The position numbers were made by a program, and so were the translations under genes. Positions 17,404 through 27,655 of a stretch of DNA of 64,000 nucleotides are shown one piece after another (the stretch's first letter is position 1; every line of letters begins with the position of its first letter). Origin of the DNA: Arthrobacter koreensis. GTDB lineage: Bacteria; Actinomycetota; Actinomycetes; Actinomycetales; Micrococcaceae. The notes below the pieces were generated by a model. That model did not search any database. It was not told where the DNA came from and worked only from the letters and a program-made list of their open reading frames with translations. The stretch lies in contig NZ_WACG01000001.1 in assembly GCF_009193255.1 (NCBI RefSeq), positions 1,302,001-1,366,000 on the forward strand, given 5' to 3'.

Positions 17404-18813
17404 ATGTTCTCCGGCATTGCCCTGCTGCTTGCCTTTGCCCTCCTGCTGGTTCCCGTTGCCGTCTACGCCGGTCCGCCGGTGGTCAAAGCCCTTACCGGCG
17501 CCGCCCCTGAACGCCAAAGCGCAGTGCCCACCCACCAGCGTCCGCCGGCACAGCTGACCGCCAACCCCTTCATCACGCCCCTGGACCCGGCCGCGCCGGT
17601 CCCCGATGCCGCGGTGCTGGGTTCCCTGCTCGACGCCGAACTGGCCTTCGAAGGACCCGGCACCGTCTCGGCGGTGGTCTCCGACGCGCTCACGGGCACT
17701 GTGCTCTATGAACGCAGCCCGGAGGCATCCGGCATGCCCGCCTCCACCCTCAAAATCCTTACCGCTGCCGCCGTTGTGCGGACCCTGGACCCGGATTCCC
17801 GTTTTGAAACCGCTGTCTACGCGGCCAGGGAGGATGGGGAAACCGTGCTGACCCTGCGCGGGGGCGGCGACGTACTGCTGGGCAGCGGAGACTCCCGGGA
17901 GGACGGCGTCGTCGGCCATGCAGGCCTGGCCACGCTGGCAGCGGAGGCGCTGCAGGAGCTGGGGCCGGATGCGGGGACCGTCCGCGTGCAGGTCGATGAC
18001 TCCCTGTTTACCGGGCCGGCACTGTCCGGCGCCTGGAACGAGGCCGACGTCGCAGCCGGGGAGATTGCCCCGGTGTACGCCCTGGCGGTCAATTCAGCCT
18101 GGGCGGACGAGACGCGGCAGGGCGGGGAACGTACCGACGACGCAGCGCTCGCAGCCGGCACAGCGTTCCGGGACGCGTTGGCCGTGTCCGCGCAAGCGCA
18201 GGGGATCACGGTTGCGGACGGAGTGGACCGTGGAACTGCACCGGCCGGTTCGCAGGAACTGGCCGTAGTCGAGTCGGCCACCGTGGCCGAACAGGTGGAG
18301 CAGATGCTGCTGGTTTCGGACAACTACCTGGCCGAGGCCCTGGGCCGCTCAGCCGCGAAGGCGTCCGGCCGGGAGGCGGATTTTGCCGGCGCGGCCGAAA
18401 CGGTGGCAGCCGAGATCGCCCGCCTGGGCGTGGATACGGCCGGAATGTCGCTTGCGGACGTCTCCGGGCTGGCGGCGGAGAACTCTGTCACTGCCCGCCA
18501 GCTGGAAGAGACTGTCCGCGCCGTCCTGACCACCGGCGATGACGGACTGCGCGCAGTTGCACGGGGGCTGCCCGTTGCCGGACTCAGCGGTACGCTGCAG
18601 GGCAGGTACGGCGACGAGGCCGCAGCCGGCCTGGTGCGCGCCAAGACCGGAACGCTGCGCGCCGTGACGGCCCTGGGCGGCTACGTGACGGACGCTGACG
18701 GGCGGCTGCTGTCCTTTACGCTCGTGGCGCGGGGCCTGGACGGCAATACCGCCGAGGCCCGCGCTGCCGTGGACAACGCTGCTGCGGTGCTGGCCGCCTG
18801 CGGCTGCCGCTGA
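17404..18813 (+). CDS. dacB: D-alanyl-D-alanine carboxypeptidase/endopeptidase (PBP4, DacB type)
   Basis: Trims or cleaves peptidoglycan cross-bridges outside the membrane. 469 residues from the ATG at 17404, which begins a hydrophobic signal segment MFSGIALLLAFALLL. The class C-type low-mass PBP motifs are all present: STLK at 114-117, SDN at 305-307 and KTG at 414-416. The exact start is uncertain: the frame is open upstream to 17140, the basic stretch GKIRKWWALAR just before would suit a signal-peptide n-region, and a TTG at 17395 lies ten bases after AAGGAA. Followed by a family B hairpin. Confidence 0.9.
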   Translation: MFSGIALLLAFALLLVPVAVYAGPPVVKALTGAAPERQSAVPTHQRPPAQLTANPFITPLDPAAPVPDAAVLGSLLDAELAFEGPGTVSAVVSDALTGTVLYERSPEASGMPASTLKILTAAAVVRTLDPDSRFETAVYAAREDGETVLTLRGGGDVLLGSGDSREDGVVGHAGLATLAAEALQELGPDAGTVRVQVDDSLFTGPALSGAWNEADVAAGEIAPVYALAVNSAWADETRQGGERTDDAALAAGTAFRDALAVSAQAQGITVADGVDRGTAPAGSQELAVVESATVAEQVEQMLLVSDNYLAEALGRSAAKASGREADFAGAAETVAAEIARLGVDTAGMSLADVSGLAAENSVTARQLEETVRAVLTTGDDGLRAVARGLPVAGLSGTLQGRYGDEAAAGLVRAKTGTLRAVTALGGYVTDADGRLLSFTLVARGLDGNTAEARAAVDNAAAVLAACGCR

Positions 18814-18865
18814 GTCCTGCCGCCGGTCCTGCCGCATACTCCCTCCCCGGCCGCCCCAAACCGAT

Positions 18866-18927
18866 CGACAGGCCAGTTACGGCCCGTATGACTCCACCCC
18901 CTCAAACGAGCCGTAACTGGCCTCTCG
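18866..18927. repeat. Hairpin, family B dispersed repeat
   Basis: AGGCCAGTTACGGC (18870-18883) pairs exactly with 18910-18923, with three further outer pairs past one mismatch. The right arm read inverted is CGAGAGGCCAGTTACGGC, identical to the arm at 49443-49465 and matching the family A arm at 13 of 18 positions. Lies between dacB and the metalloprotease gene. Confidence 0.75.
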
Positions 18928-18985
18928 GGGGATCTTGGAACGGCTGCGGGAGCGCAGTGCGGCGTCCCTGTGATCGAATGGACCA

Positions 18986-20128
18986 ATGGAGAGCAACCAG
19001 CAGCACCTGAGCAACTCAAACGCCGCGCGACTGGTGAACTGGGACTTCGCCGCTGCCACCGCCGCCACCCTCGTGGCCCCGGGGCCCAAGATGAGCCGCC
19101 GCGAAATCCAGGCCGCCGTCGCGGACCTGCGCCGGCTGGCGGATGAGTCCGTAGCCCACGTCCACCGCATCACCGGGCTGGACGCCGCGGAGGACCTGCG
19201 CGACTCGCAGGTCCTGATCGTGGACCGGGCGTCCTGGGCCAAGGCCAACTCGCAGAGCTTCGCCGCGCTGATGAACCCGATGCTGGAGCATCTGGCCGAA
19301 ACCAGGCCGGAAGCCGTCAAGGCCACCAATACCGCTGTTGCCGGTACCGTTACGGGGGCCGAGCTCGGCGCCGTCCTGGCGTTCCTGGCCAGCAAGGTGC
19401 TGGGCCAGTATGACCCGTTTGCGGCCCTGGCTCCGGACAGCCCGGGCAAAAAGGGCGGCCGCCTGCTGCTCGTCGCCCCCAACATCATCAGCACCGAACA
19501 GGAACTGAACGTAGAGCCGTCCGACTTCCGGCTCTGGGTCTGCCTGCACGAACAGACCCACCGCGTGCAGTTCGCCGCGGCCCCGTGGCTGCGGGACCAC
19601 CTGCTGGAGCAGATCCGGCTGCTGAGCACAGGACTGATGGACAAGGCGCAGACCCTGCCGGAACGGATCAGTTCAATGGCCAAGCAGCTCTCCGCTGCCG
19701 CCGGCGGCAGGGACGAGACCCCGGCCGACGGCGTTCCGGAGCGCCAGCTGGATGTCCTGACCCTGCTGCAGGACCCGGCGGACAAGGCACGCCTGTCCCA
19801 CGTCACGGCCGTGATGAGCCTTCTGGAAGGCCACGCCAACGTGGTCATGGACGCAGTGGACGCCAGCATCATCCCCAGCGTCAAGACCATTCGCCGCCGC
19901 TTCAACGACCGCGGCATCAACCGCGGCTGGCTGGACAAGTTCTTCCGCCGCGTCATGGGTCTCGATGCCAAGATGCGGCAGTACGCAGACGGATCGAAGT
20001 TTGTCCGCGCAGTGGTGGACAAGGTGGGCATGGAAGGGTTCAACCGGGTCTGGGAAGAGGCAGGGAACCTGCCCACCGAGGCGGAAATCCACAACCCGGA
20101 CCTCTGGATCAAGCGGATGGGACTCTAG
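18986..20128 (+). CDS. Zinc-dependent metalloprotease (DUF2342 family)
   Basis: Actinobacterial putative hydrolase of 380 residues that is regularly found next to tilS and hpt. A zinc-binding HEQTH lies at 188-192, and a second conserved acidic/histidine motif LLEGHANVVMD follows around 285-295, as in this family. No signal peptide. Its substrate is unknown. The start ATG has no ribosome site; TCGAAT lies six bases before it, a weak leaderless-type -10. tilS follows eight bases after the stop. Confidence 0.88.
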   Translation: MESNQQHLSNSNAARLVNWDFAAATAATLVAPGPKMSRREIQAAVADLRRLADESVAHVHRITGLDAAEDLRDSQVLIVDRASWAKANSQSFAALMNPMLEHLAETRPEAVKATNTAVAGTVTGAELGAVLAFLASKVLGQYDPFAALAPDSPGKKGGRLLLVAPNIISTEQELNVEPSDFRLWVCLHEQTHRVQFAAAPWLRDHLLEQIRLLSTGLMDKAQTLPERISSMAKQLSAAAGGRDETPADGVPERQLDVLTLLQDPADKARLSHVTAVMSLLEGHANVVMDAVDASIIPSVKTIRRRFNDRGINRGWLDKFFRRVMGLDAKMRQYADGSKFVRAVVDKVGMEGFNRVWEEAGNLPTEAEIHNPDLWIKRMGL

Positions 20129-20135
20129 GCAGCAC

Positions 20136-21248
20136 GTGAGCGAGACCCCAATGCACCCCCTGGTTCCGGCAGTGCGGGCGCGGCGCCGCCTGAACCCCAC
20201 CCTCGGCAAGGCACGCGCCATGCTGAAGGATTTCCTGCGCGACGCCGGCCTGGCGCCCAATCCGGCCAGCCCGCCGGTGCTGCTGGTGGCCTGCAGCGGC
20301 GGCCCGGACTCGCTTGCCCTGGCGGAAGCGGCGTCGTTCTTTCACCGCCGCGGAGACTACGCGGTGGGCGCCGCCGTTGTCGATCACGGCCTGCAGCCGG
20401 GATCGGCGGTCATCGCCGAAACCGCGGCCGCGAAGCTGCGCGGCATGGGACTTGACCCGGTTACCGTCCACCGGGTGGACGTTCCGGAATCCGGCATGGG
20501 CCCGGAGGCCGCGGCCCGCACCGTGCGCTATGAAGCGCTCGACGCCGCTGCCGCCGCGGCGGGAGCGGACGCCGTGCTGCTCGGCCACACACTCGATGAC
20601 CAGGCTGAACAGGTCCTCCTCGGCCTCGCCCGGGGATCCGGAACGCGTTCCCTTGCCGGCATGCCCGCGCGGCGCGGAATCTATCTGCGCCCGTTCCTGG
20701 GCCTGCGCCGGGAAGAAGTCGAAGAGATCTGCGCCGCGCAGGAGCTGGATCCCTGGTACGACCCCACCAACGCTGACCCGTCCTTCGCGCGCTCCCGTGT
20801 GCGGACCTCGGTACTGCCGTTCCTCGAAGCCGAACTGGGCCCCGGAATCGCCGAAGCGCTCTTCCGCAGTTCCCGGATCCTCGCCCAGGACGCCGACTAC
20901 CTGGACGCCCAGGCCGCCGAAACCTACGAGCGGCTGCGTGCCGAAGCCGGAAATCCTCCCGCCGGCAGCGACCCGGAAGAGATCCTCCTCTCAGAACAGG
21001 CCCTGCGCGAGCTGGCTCCGGCACTGCGGCAGCGCGTGCTGGCGCTCGCCGCAGCTGAGCTTGGAGCCGCCCGTCCCAGCTGGGAGCGGGTCCGCGCGGT
21101 GGAGGCGCTGCTGCGCCGCGAGGGGTCGGCCGGGCCGGTGCAGCTGGCCGGCAAGGTCTCCGCGTACAGGCAGGTGCGGGCAAAGCCGGTTCCCCAAGGC
21201 AGCCCAAGCTATGGCAATCTTGTTTTTAGGAAAAAGAGCAGCGCCTAA
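20136..21248 (+). CDS. tilS: tRNA(Ile)-lysidine synthetase
   Basis: Modifies C34 of the CAU anticodon of tRNA-Ile to lysidine so it reads AUA. About 370 residues with the N-type ATP pyrophosphatase loop SGGPDS at 54-59, [10 protein letters not shown], and the [20 protein letters not shown] region that defines TilS, plus [18 protein letters not shown] at 20136 was chosen; ATG at 20151 is an equally possible start. Essential enzyme; in the cluster metalloprotease-tilS-hpt-ftsH. Confidence 0.93.
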   Translation: MSETPMHPLVPAVRARRRLNPTLGKARAMLKDFLRDAGLAPNPASPPVLLVACSGGPDSLALAEAASFFHRRGDYAVGAAVVDHGLQPGSAVIAETAAAKLRGMGLDPVTVHRVDVPESGMGPEAAARTVRYEALDAAAAAAGADAVLLGHTLDDQAEQVLLGLARGSGTRSLAGMPARRGIYLRPFLGLRREEVEEICAAQELDPWYDPTNADPSFARSRVRTSVLPFLEAELGPGIAEALFRSSRILAQDADYLDAQAAETYERLRAEAGNPPAGSDPEEILLSEQALRELAPALRQRVLALAAAELGAARPSWERVRAVEALLRREGSAGPVQLAGKVSAYRQVRAKPVPQGSPSYGNLVFRKKSSA

Positions 21249-21283
21249 GTCCAGCTGCAACATCTCGTACCCGGGAGCCATTC

Positions 21284-21835
21284 GTGGATTCACACGACGT
21301 CCAGTCAGACCTCAAACACGTTCTCTACACCAGGGAACAGATTGCCGAGCGAATCAAGGAACTGGCGGCGGAAATCGACCGCGACTACGCCGGACGCGAC
21401 ATCCTGCTCGTCGGCGTGCTCAAGGGCGCCGTCATGGTCATGGCGGATCTGTCCCGTGCGCTGCACAGCCACGTTTCCATGGACTGGATGGCAGTGTCCT
21501 CCTACGGCTCCGGCACCCAGTCCTCCGGCGTTGTCCGCATCCTGAAGGATCTTGAGACTGACCTGCTGGGCAAGCACGTGCTGATCGTCGAAGACATCAT
21601 CGACTCCGGCCTCACCCTGTCCTGGCTGCGCACCAACCTGCAGTCCCGCGGACCGGCGAGCGTGGAGATCTGCACGCTGCTGCGCAAGCCGGATGCAGCG
21701 AAGGTTGAGATCGACGTGAAGTACGTCGGCTACGAGATCCCCAACGAATTCGTGGTTGGCTACGGCCTGGACTTCGCCGAGAGGTACCGCAACCTGGACT
21801 TCATCGGCACCCTGGCGCCCCACGTCTACGAATAA
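21284..21835 (+). CDS. hpt: Hypoxanthine phosphoribosyltransferase
   Basis: Salvages hypoxanthine and guanine to IMP and GMP with PRPP. The 183-residue protein has the PRPP-binding loop VEDIIDSG at 102-109 and a GVLKGA segment near the N-terminus (about 45-50). GTG start with GGGAG about eight bases upstream. It follows tilS by 35 bases and ends before a strong U-tailed terminator, separating it from ftsH. Confidence 0.95.
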   Translation: MDSHDVQSDLKHVLYTREQIAERIKELAAEIDRDYAGRDILLVGVLKGAVMVMADLSRALHSHVSMDWMAVSSYGSGTQSSGVVRILKDLETDLLGKHVLIVEDIIDSGLTLSWLRTNLQSRGPASVEICTLLRKPDAAKVEIDVKYVGYEIPNEFVVGYGLDFAERYRNLDFIGTLAPHVYE

Positions 21836-21866
21836 AGCGTCAGGCAGGCAGTCAGCCCGCCTGCTG

Positions 21867-21922
21867 AACCCGCTGGTCCTTACCGGCGCACTCCGGTGCC
21901 CGGCACGGACCGGCGGGTTTTT
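21867..21922 (+). terminator. Rho-independent terminator of hpt
   Basis: AACCCGCTGGTCC (21867-21879) pairs with GGACCGGCGGGTT (21907-21919) with one G-T pair; the loop contains its own small stem, and a run of five T follows (21918-21922). One of the few U-tailed terminators in the window. The remainder up to ftsH (to 22099) includes GAACC-GTGT-GGTTC at 21989-22002 and a possible -10 TATAGC at 22015, probably the ftsH promoter. Confidence 0.8.
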
Positions 21923-22099
21923 CGCACTCCGCCGCATGAGCGGAATCACGGAACCGGGCTACGCCCTGAGGGAACTAATGCGCCCTTTGAACCGTGTGGT
22001 TCTTGGAGACGGTGTATAGCTAGACATTGCTAGCCAACGAATTCCGCGCAGTATCAGCGTTGTTGATCAGGAGGGACGGGGCATCTGCCCTGACGACGA

Positions 22100-24166
<2,067 letters not shown>

Positions 24167-24174
24167 CCGAAAGA

Positions 24175-24208
24175 CTGGACGGCCGGAGCAGCTGCTCCGG
24201 CCGTCCAG
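24175..24208 (+). terminator. ftsH terminator palindrome
   Basis: A perfect 34-base palindrome: CTGGACGGCCGGAGCAG followed by its exact complement. It starts eight bases after the ftsH stop and precedes the leaderless folE promoter. Confidence 0.75.
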
Positions 24209-24227
24209 CCGCTTCCAGCGTCCACGG

Positions 24228-24233
24228 TAGGAT
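24228..24233 (+). promoter_or_regulatory. -10 box of a leaderless folE transcript
   Basis: TAGGAT lies six bases before the GTG of folE, with no ribosome site between. Confidence 0.5.
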
Positions 24234-24239
24234 CGTGCA

Positions 24240-24857
24240 GTGACGGATTTCGACGATGAACTGAGCCTGGCCGAGCTGACAGAGACGGCCTCCGAGGTGG
24301 ACCAGCCCCGCATTGCCCGGGCGGTGCGCGAAATCCTCCTTGCCATCGGGGAGGATCCTGACCGCGACGGACTGAAGGAAACCCCTGCCCGGGTTGCGAA
24401 GTCCTACGCGGAGATCTTCGCCGGACTGCACCAGAGTCCCTCGGACCTGCTGGCCACCACGTTTGACCTGGACCATGAGGAAATGGTGCTGGTCAAGGAC
24501 ATCCCCTTCTACTCCACCTGTGAGCACCACCTGGTTCCGTTCCACGGTTCGGCGCACATCGGGTACATCCCCTCCCACGACGGCAAGGTCACCGGGCTGA
24601 GCAAGCTTGCCCGCCTGGTTGACGTGTACGCCCGCCGGCCGCAGGTCCAGGAGCGCCTCACCACGCAGATCGTGGACGCCCTGATGGACAACCTGCAGCC
24701 CGTCGGCGCGATCGTCGTCATTGAATGTGAACATCTCTGCATGTCGATGCGCGGCGTGCGTAAGCCCGGTGCCAAGACGGTCACCTCGGCCGTGCGCGGC
24801 CAGCTGCGCGAAACCGCCACGCGTGCAGAAGCAATGAGCCTGATACTCGGACGATAG
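24240..24857 (+). CDS. folE: GTP cyclohydrolase I
   Basis: First step of tetrahydrofolate synthesis: GTP to 7,8-dihydroneopterin triphosphate. 205 residues with the zinc site TCEHH (Cys94, His97) and the third ligand in [11 protein letters not shown] (Cys167). GTG start at 24240, apparently leaderless. First gene of folE-folP-folB-folK, which then runs without gaps into the membrane-protein genes. Confidence 0.97.
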   Translation: MTDFDDELSLAELTETASEVDQPRIARAVREILLAIGEDPDRDGLKETPARVAKSYAEIFAGLHQSPSDLLATTFDLDHEEMVLVKDIPFYSTCEHHLVPFHGSAHIGYIPSHDGKVTGLSKLARLVDVYARRPQVQERLTTQIVDALMDNLQPVGAIVVIECEHLCMSMRGVRKPGAKTVTSAVRGQLRETATRAEAMSLILGR

Positions 24858-24866
24858 GACGACTCG

Positions 24867-25772
24867 ATGGATTCGCTAGCTGCCACGCCCGGAACCGGGC
24901 CCGCCACCAATCCGCTGCCGGTGATCCGGCCGGGAGCCCGGAAGCGGCGCTTCGAGGACCTGCCCGAAGGCCGCACCCTGGTGATGGGAATCCTGAATGT
25001 CACGCCGGATTCCTTCAGCGACGGCGGCGAGCATGACACCACGGATGCCGCCATCCGCGCGGGACTGAAGATGCACTACGACGGCGCCGACATCATCGAC
25101 GTTGGCGGGGAATCCACCCGGCCGGACGCCGAACGCATCAGCGCCGAGGAGGAACAACGCCGCATCCTGCCCGTGGTCGAGGCCCTCGCGAAGGCCGGAG
25201 CCCTGATCAGCGTGGACACCATGAACGCTTCCACCGCGGAAAAGGCCATCGAGGCGGGGGCAGGCCTGATCAACGACGTGTCCGGGCTCGAACTGGACCC
25301 GGAGATGCCTGAACTGATCGCCCGCACCAAGGTTCCCTACATCCTCATGCACAGCCGCGGCAGCGTCCGCAGCCAGGATCCGAAGGCCAGCTACGACGAC
25401 GTCGTCGAAGACGTCATTGCCGAACTCACCACGCTGCGGGACCGCTTCTACGAGGCCGGTGTTACCCCGGAGCAGATCATCCTGGATCCGGGGCTGGGCT
25501 TCGCGAAGAACTCCGAGCACGACTGGGCGCTGCTGCGCAACGTGGACCGGCTGACTGTCCTGGGGCACAAGGTGCTGATCGGTGCATCCCGCAAGCGCTT
25601 CCTCGGCTCCCTGCTGACCACTGCCGGCAAGGCCGCACCGCCGGCCGAACGTGACAGCGCCACGCTGGCCACCACGGCGCTGGCTGCCAGCCAGGGCGTC
25701 TGGGCCGTCCGCGTGCACGACGTCGCTGCGAACGTGGACGCGGTCAAGGTTGCCGCTGCCTGGCAGGGTTAG
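24867..25772 (+). CDS. folP: Dihydropteroate synthase
   Basis: Condenses 6-hydroxymethyl-dihydropterin pyrophosphate with p-aminobenzoate; the sulfonamide target. 301 residues with GILNVTPDSFSDGG near the N-terminus and DIIDVGGESTRP shortly after, both pterin-binding signatures, and a C-terminal VRVHDV motif. Nine bases after folE; folB starts two bases after its stop. Confidence 0.97.
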   Translation: MDSLAATPGTGPATNPLPVIRPGARKRRFEDLPEGRTLVMGILNVTPDSFSDGGEHDTTDAAIRAGLKMHYDGADIIDVGGESTRPDAERISAEEEQRRILPVVEALAKAGALISVDTMNASTAEKAIEAGAGLINDVSGLELDPEMPELIARTKVPYILMHSRGSVRSQDPKASYDDVVEDVIAELTTLRDRFYEAGVTPEQIILDPGLGFAKNSEHDWALLRNVDRLTVLGHKVLIGASRKRFLGSLLTTAGKAAPPAERDSATLATTALAASQGVWAVRVHDVAANVDAVKVAAAWQG

Positions 25773-25773
25773 C

Positions 25774-26166
25774 GTGGCCACCCCGGCGACCCCGGTGCCC
25801 GTCCGCGACCGGATCCGCCTGTCCGGGCTGAAGGCAACCGGCTACCACGGAGTCTTCGACCATGAGCGGCGGGACGGCCAGGAATTCACGGTGGACCTGG
25901 TCCTGTACACGGACCTGCGCCCGGCCGCTGCCGCTGACGACCTGACCCTGACGGCGCACTACGGTGAGCTTGCCGAGCAGGTCTGCGCCCTGATTGCCGG
26001 GGATCCGGTGAACCTGATCGAAACCCTCGCCGAGCGGATCGCTGACCATGTGCTGGCCGGTTTCGGCGTGGTGGAGGCCGTGGACGTCACCGTGCATAAA
26101 CCCCACGCACCCATCACCGTGCCCTTCGGCGACGTCGAAATCCAGATCCACCGGGAACGCGCATGA
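25774..26166 (+). CDS. folB: Dihydroneopterin aldolase
   Basis: Converts dihydroneopterin to 6-hydroxymethyl-dihydropterin. 130 residues with GYHGVFDHERRDGQ (substrate-binding GxxGxxxxE) and VTVHKPHAPI near the C-terminus, typical of FolB. GTG start at 25774, one base after the folP stop. The stop overlaps the folK start (ATGA). Confidence 0.95.
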   Translation: MATPATPVPVRDRIRLSGLKATGYHGVFDHERRDGQEFTVDLVLYTDLRPAAAADDLTLTAHYGELAEQVCALIAGDPVNLIETLAERIADHVLAGFGVVEAVDVTVHKPHAPITVPFGDVEIQIHRERA

Positions 26167-26657
26167 ATGCCGTGCGCACCGTCCTCGCACTGGGCAGCAA
26201 CCTCGGGGAATCCCGCAGCACGCTGGCTGATGCGGTGGCCGCCCTGGCAGACCACCCGGGTATGAAGCTCGTGGCTGTTTCACCCGTGGCGCGTACGGCT
26301 CCCGTAGGCGGACCGGCAGGCCAGCCGGACTACCTCAACCTGGTGGCCGAGTTCGAAACCACCCTGGACGCCCATGCCCTGCTGGACCATTGCCATGACA
26401 TTGAAAACCGGCACCACCGCACGCGTGAGGTGCGCTGGGGGCCGCGGACGCTCGACGTCGACATCATCACCTACGGCTCCAGCCGGATCAATGACGAGGT
26501 CCTGACGGTGCCCCATCCGCGGGCGGCGGAGCGGGCGTTTGTGCTCCAGCCCTGGGCCTGGATGGATCCGGACGCCAGGCTGGAAGGAGTTCCGGTGGCC
26601 GACCTGGCTGCCCGCGCTGCCGACCTGTCCGGCGTCGAACTCTTCGAGGGGGAGTGA
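26163..26657 (+). CDS. folK: 2-amino-4-hydroxy-6-hydroxymethyldihydropteridine diphosphokinase
   Basis: Pyrophosphorylates hydroxymethyl-dihydropterin ahead of FolP. 164 residues with LALGSNLGES at the start, and WGPRTLDVDIITYG, the HPPK signature with Mg-binding Asp pair, followed by VPHPRAAERAFVL. Overlaps folB by four bases. Confidence 0.96.
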   Translation: MNAVRTVLALGSNLGESRSTLADAVAALADHPGMKLVAVSPVARTAPVGGPAGQPDYLNLVAEFETTLDAHALLDHCHDIENRHHRTREVRWGPRTLDVDIITYGSSRINDEVLTVPHPRAAERAFVLQPWAWMDPDARLEGVPVADLAARAADLSGVELFEGE

Positions 26658-26664
26658 GTATCAC

Positions 26665-27150
26665 GTGAGGAGCATCCGGTACCGCTGGCTTGCGGTCACG
26701 GCCGTGGCGTTTGGCATTGCCGGCTGGCAGGTGAACGCCTGGGCCACGCGCAACGGTTTTCCGGCGCCGGTACTGAACTTCACCGCCCTTCTCACTCTTG
26801 CCTTCATTGTGGGCTTCACCCTCTTCCTCGGCCTGCGCGTGCGGCGCTGGCGCAACGGTGAGCGGGAGAAGCCCCTGGACCCCATTGCCGCCGCCCGGAC
26901 GCTGGTCCTGGCGCAGGCCACTGCGTACGCAGGTGCGCTGCTGCTCGGCTGGCACGGCGGGATCTTCCTGGACCAGGTGCGGCTGTGGGAAATGCGCCCC
27001 AACCATGCCCCCACCTGGGCTTCACTTGCCATGACCGCCGGCGGGATGATCATGATAGCCACCGGACTGGTGGTGGAGCGGTTCTGCAAGCTCCCGCCGG
27101 AAGACAAAGACGGCGGCGAAGACAACAACAGCGGGGGAGAGTATGCGTAA
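26665..27150 (+). CDS. DUF3180 family membrane protein
   Basis: 161-residue membrane protein with four hydrophobic segments (about 9-25, 36-56, 78-98 and 120-140) and a polar, acidic C-terminal tail. This family is conserved in actinobacteria directly after folK and has no assigned function. The start is GTG at 26665, about ten bases after GGGGAG; its end overlaps the next gene by eight bases, so it belongs to the same transcription unit. Confidence 0.85.
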   Translation: MRSIRYRWLAVTAVAFGIAGWQVNAWATRNGFPAPVLNFTALLTLAFIVGFTLFLGLRVRRWRNGEREKPLDPIAAARTLVLAQATAYAGALLLGWHGGIFLDQVRLWEMRPNHAPTWASLAMTAGGMIMIATGLVVERFCKLPPEDKDGGEDNNSGGEYA

Positions 27151-27655
27151 CCAGGCCATAGATCCGCAGGGCCTGAACTGGCAGCGGGTCTCTGAGCGCT
27201 ACCTGACACTGCGGCTGCTGTCCCTGGCAGTTGAAGCCGTCATCACCCTTGCCCTGGCCAGCATTCCGCTCATCCTGCACAGCCTGGGCATCTGGTCCGG
27301 CTTCCCGGCCTGGCTCGCCTGGGGGCTGCCGGCCGTGTTCCTGGCCGGGTTCATCTGGCGGGCCATCCTGGTACCCCGGCAGGTACGGGCCATCGGCTAC
27401 GCCGAACGCAACGAGGACCTGCTGCTGCGCTCCGGCATCTTCTTCCAGCGCACCCTCGTGGTTCCCTACGGCCGCATGCAGTACGTGGACGTCGCCGTGG
27501 GACCGATGGAACGCCTCTTCGGCCTGTGCACCCTCAAACTGCATACGGCCTCCCAAACCACCAACGCAACCATCCCGGGGCTTCCCGCCGCTGAGGGCGC
27601 AAGGCTGCGGGAACATCTCTCTGCGCGCGGCGAGGCGCAGCTGGCGGGACTGTGA
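27143..27655 (+). CDS. PH domain-containing membrane protein (YdbS-like, bPH2)
   Basis: 170 residues: two membrane helices at about 30-70, then one bacterial PH domain (former DUF304) with ERNEDLLLRSGIFFQRTLVVPYGRMQYVDV, the core of the family. It overlaps both neighbours (8 and 4 bases). In Bacillus, paralogous YdbS/YdbT pairs are implicated in membrane or antimicrobial stress; the role here is not established. Confidence 0.88.
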   Translation: MRNQAIDPQGLNWQRVSERYLTLRLLSLAVEAVITLALASIPLILHSLGIWSGFPAWLAWGLPAVFLAGFIWRAILVPRQVRAIGYAERNEDLLLRSGIFFQRTLVVPYGRMQYVDVAVGPMERLFGLCTLKLHTASQTTNATIPGLPAAEGARLREHLSARGEAQLAGL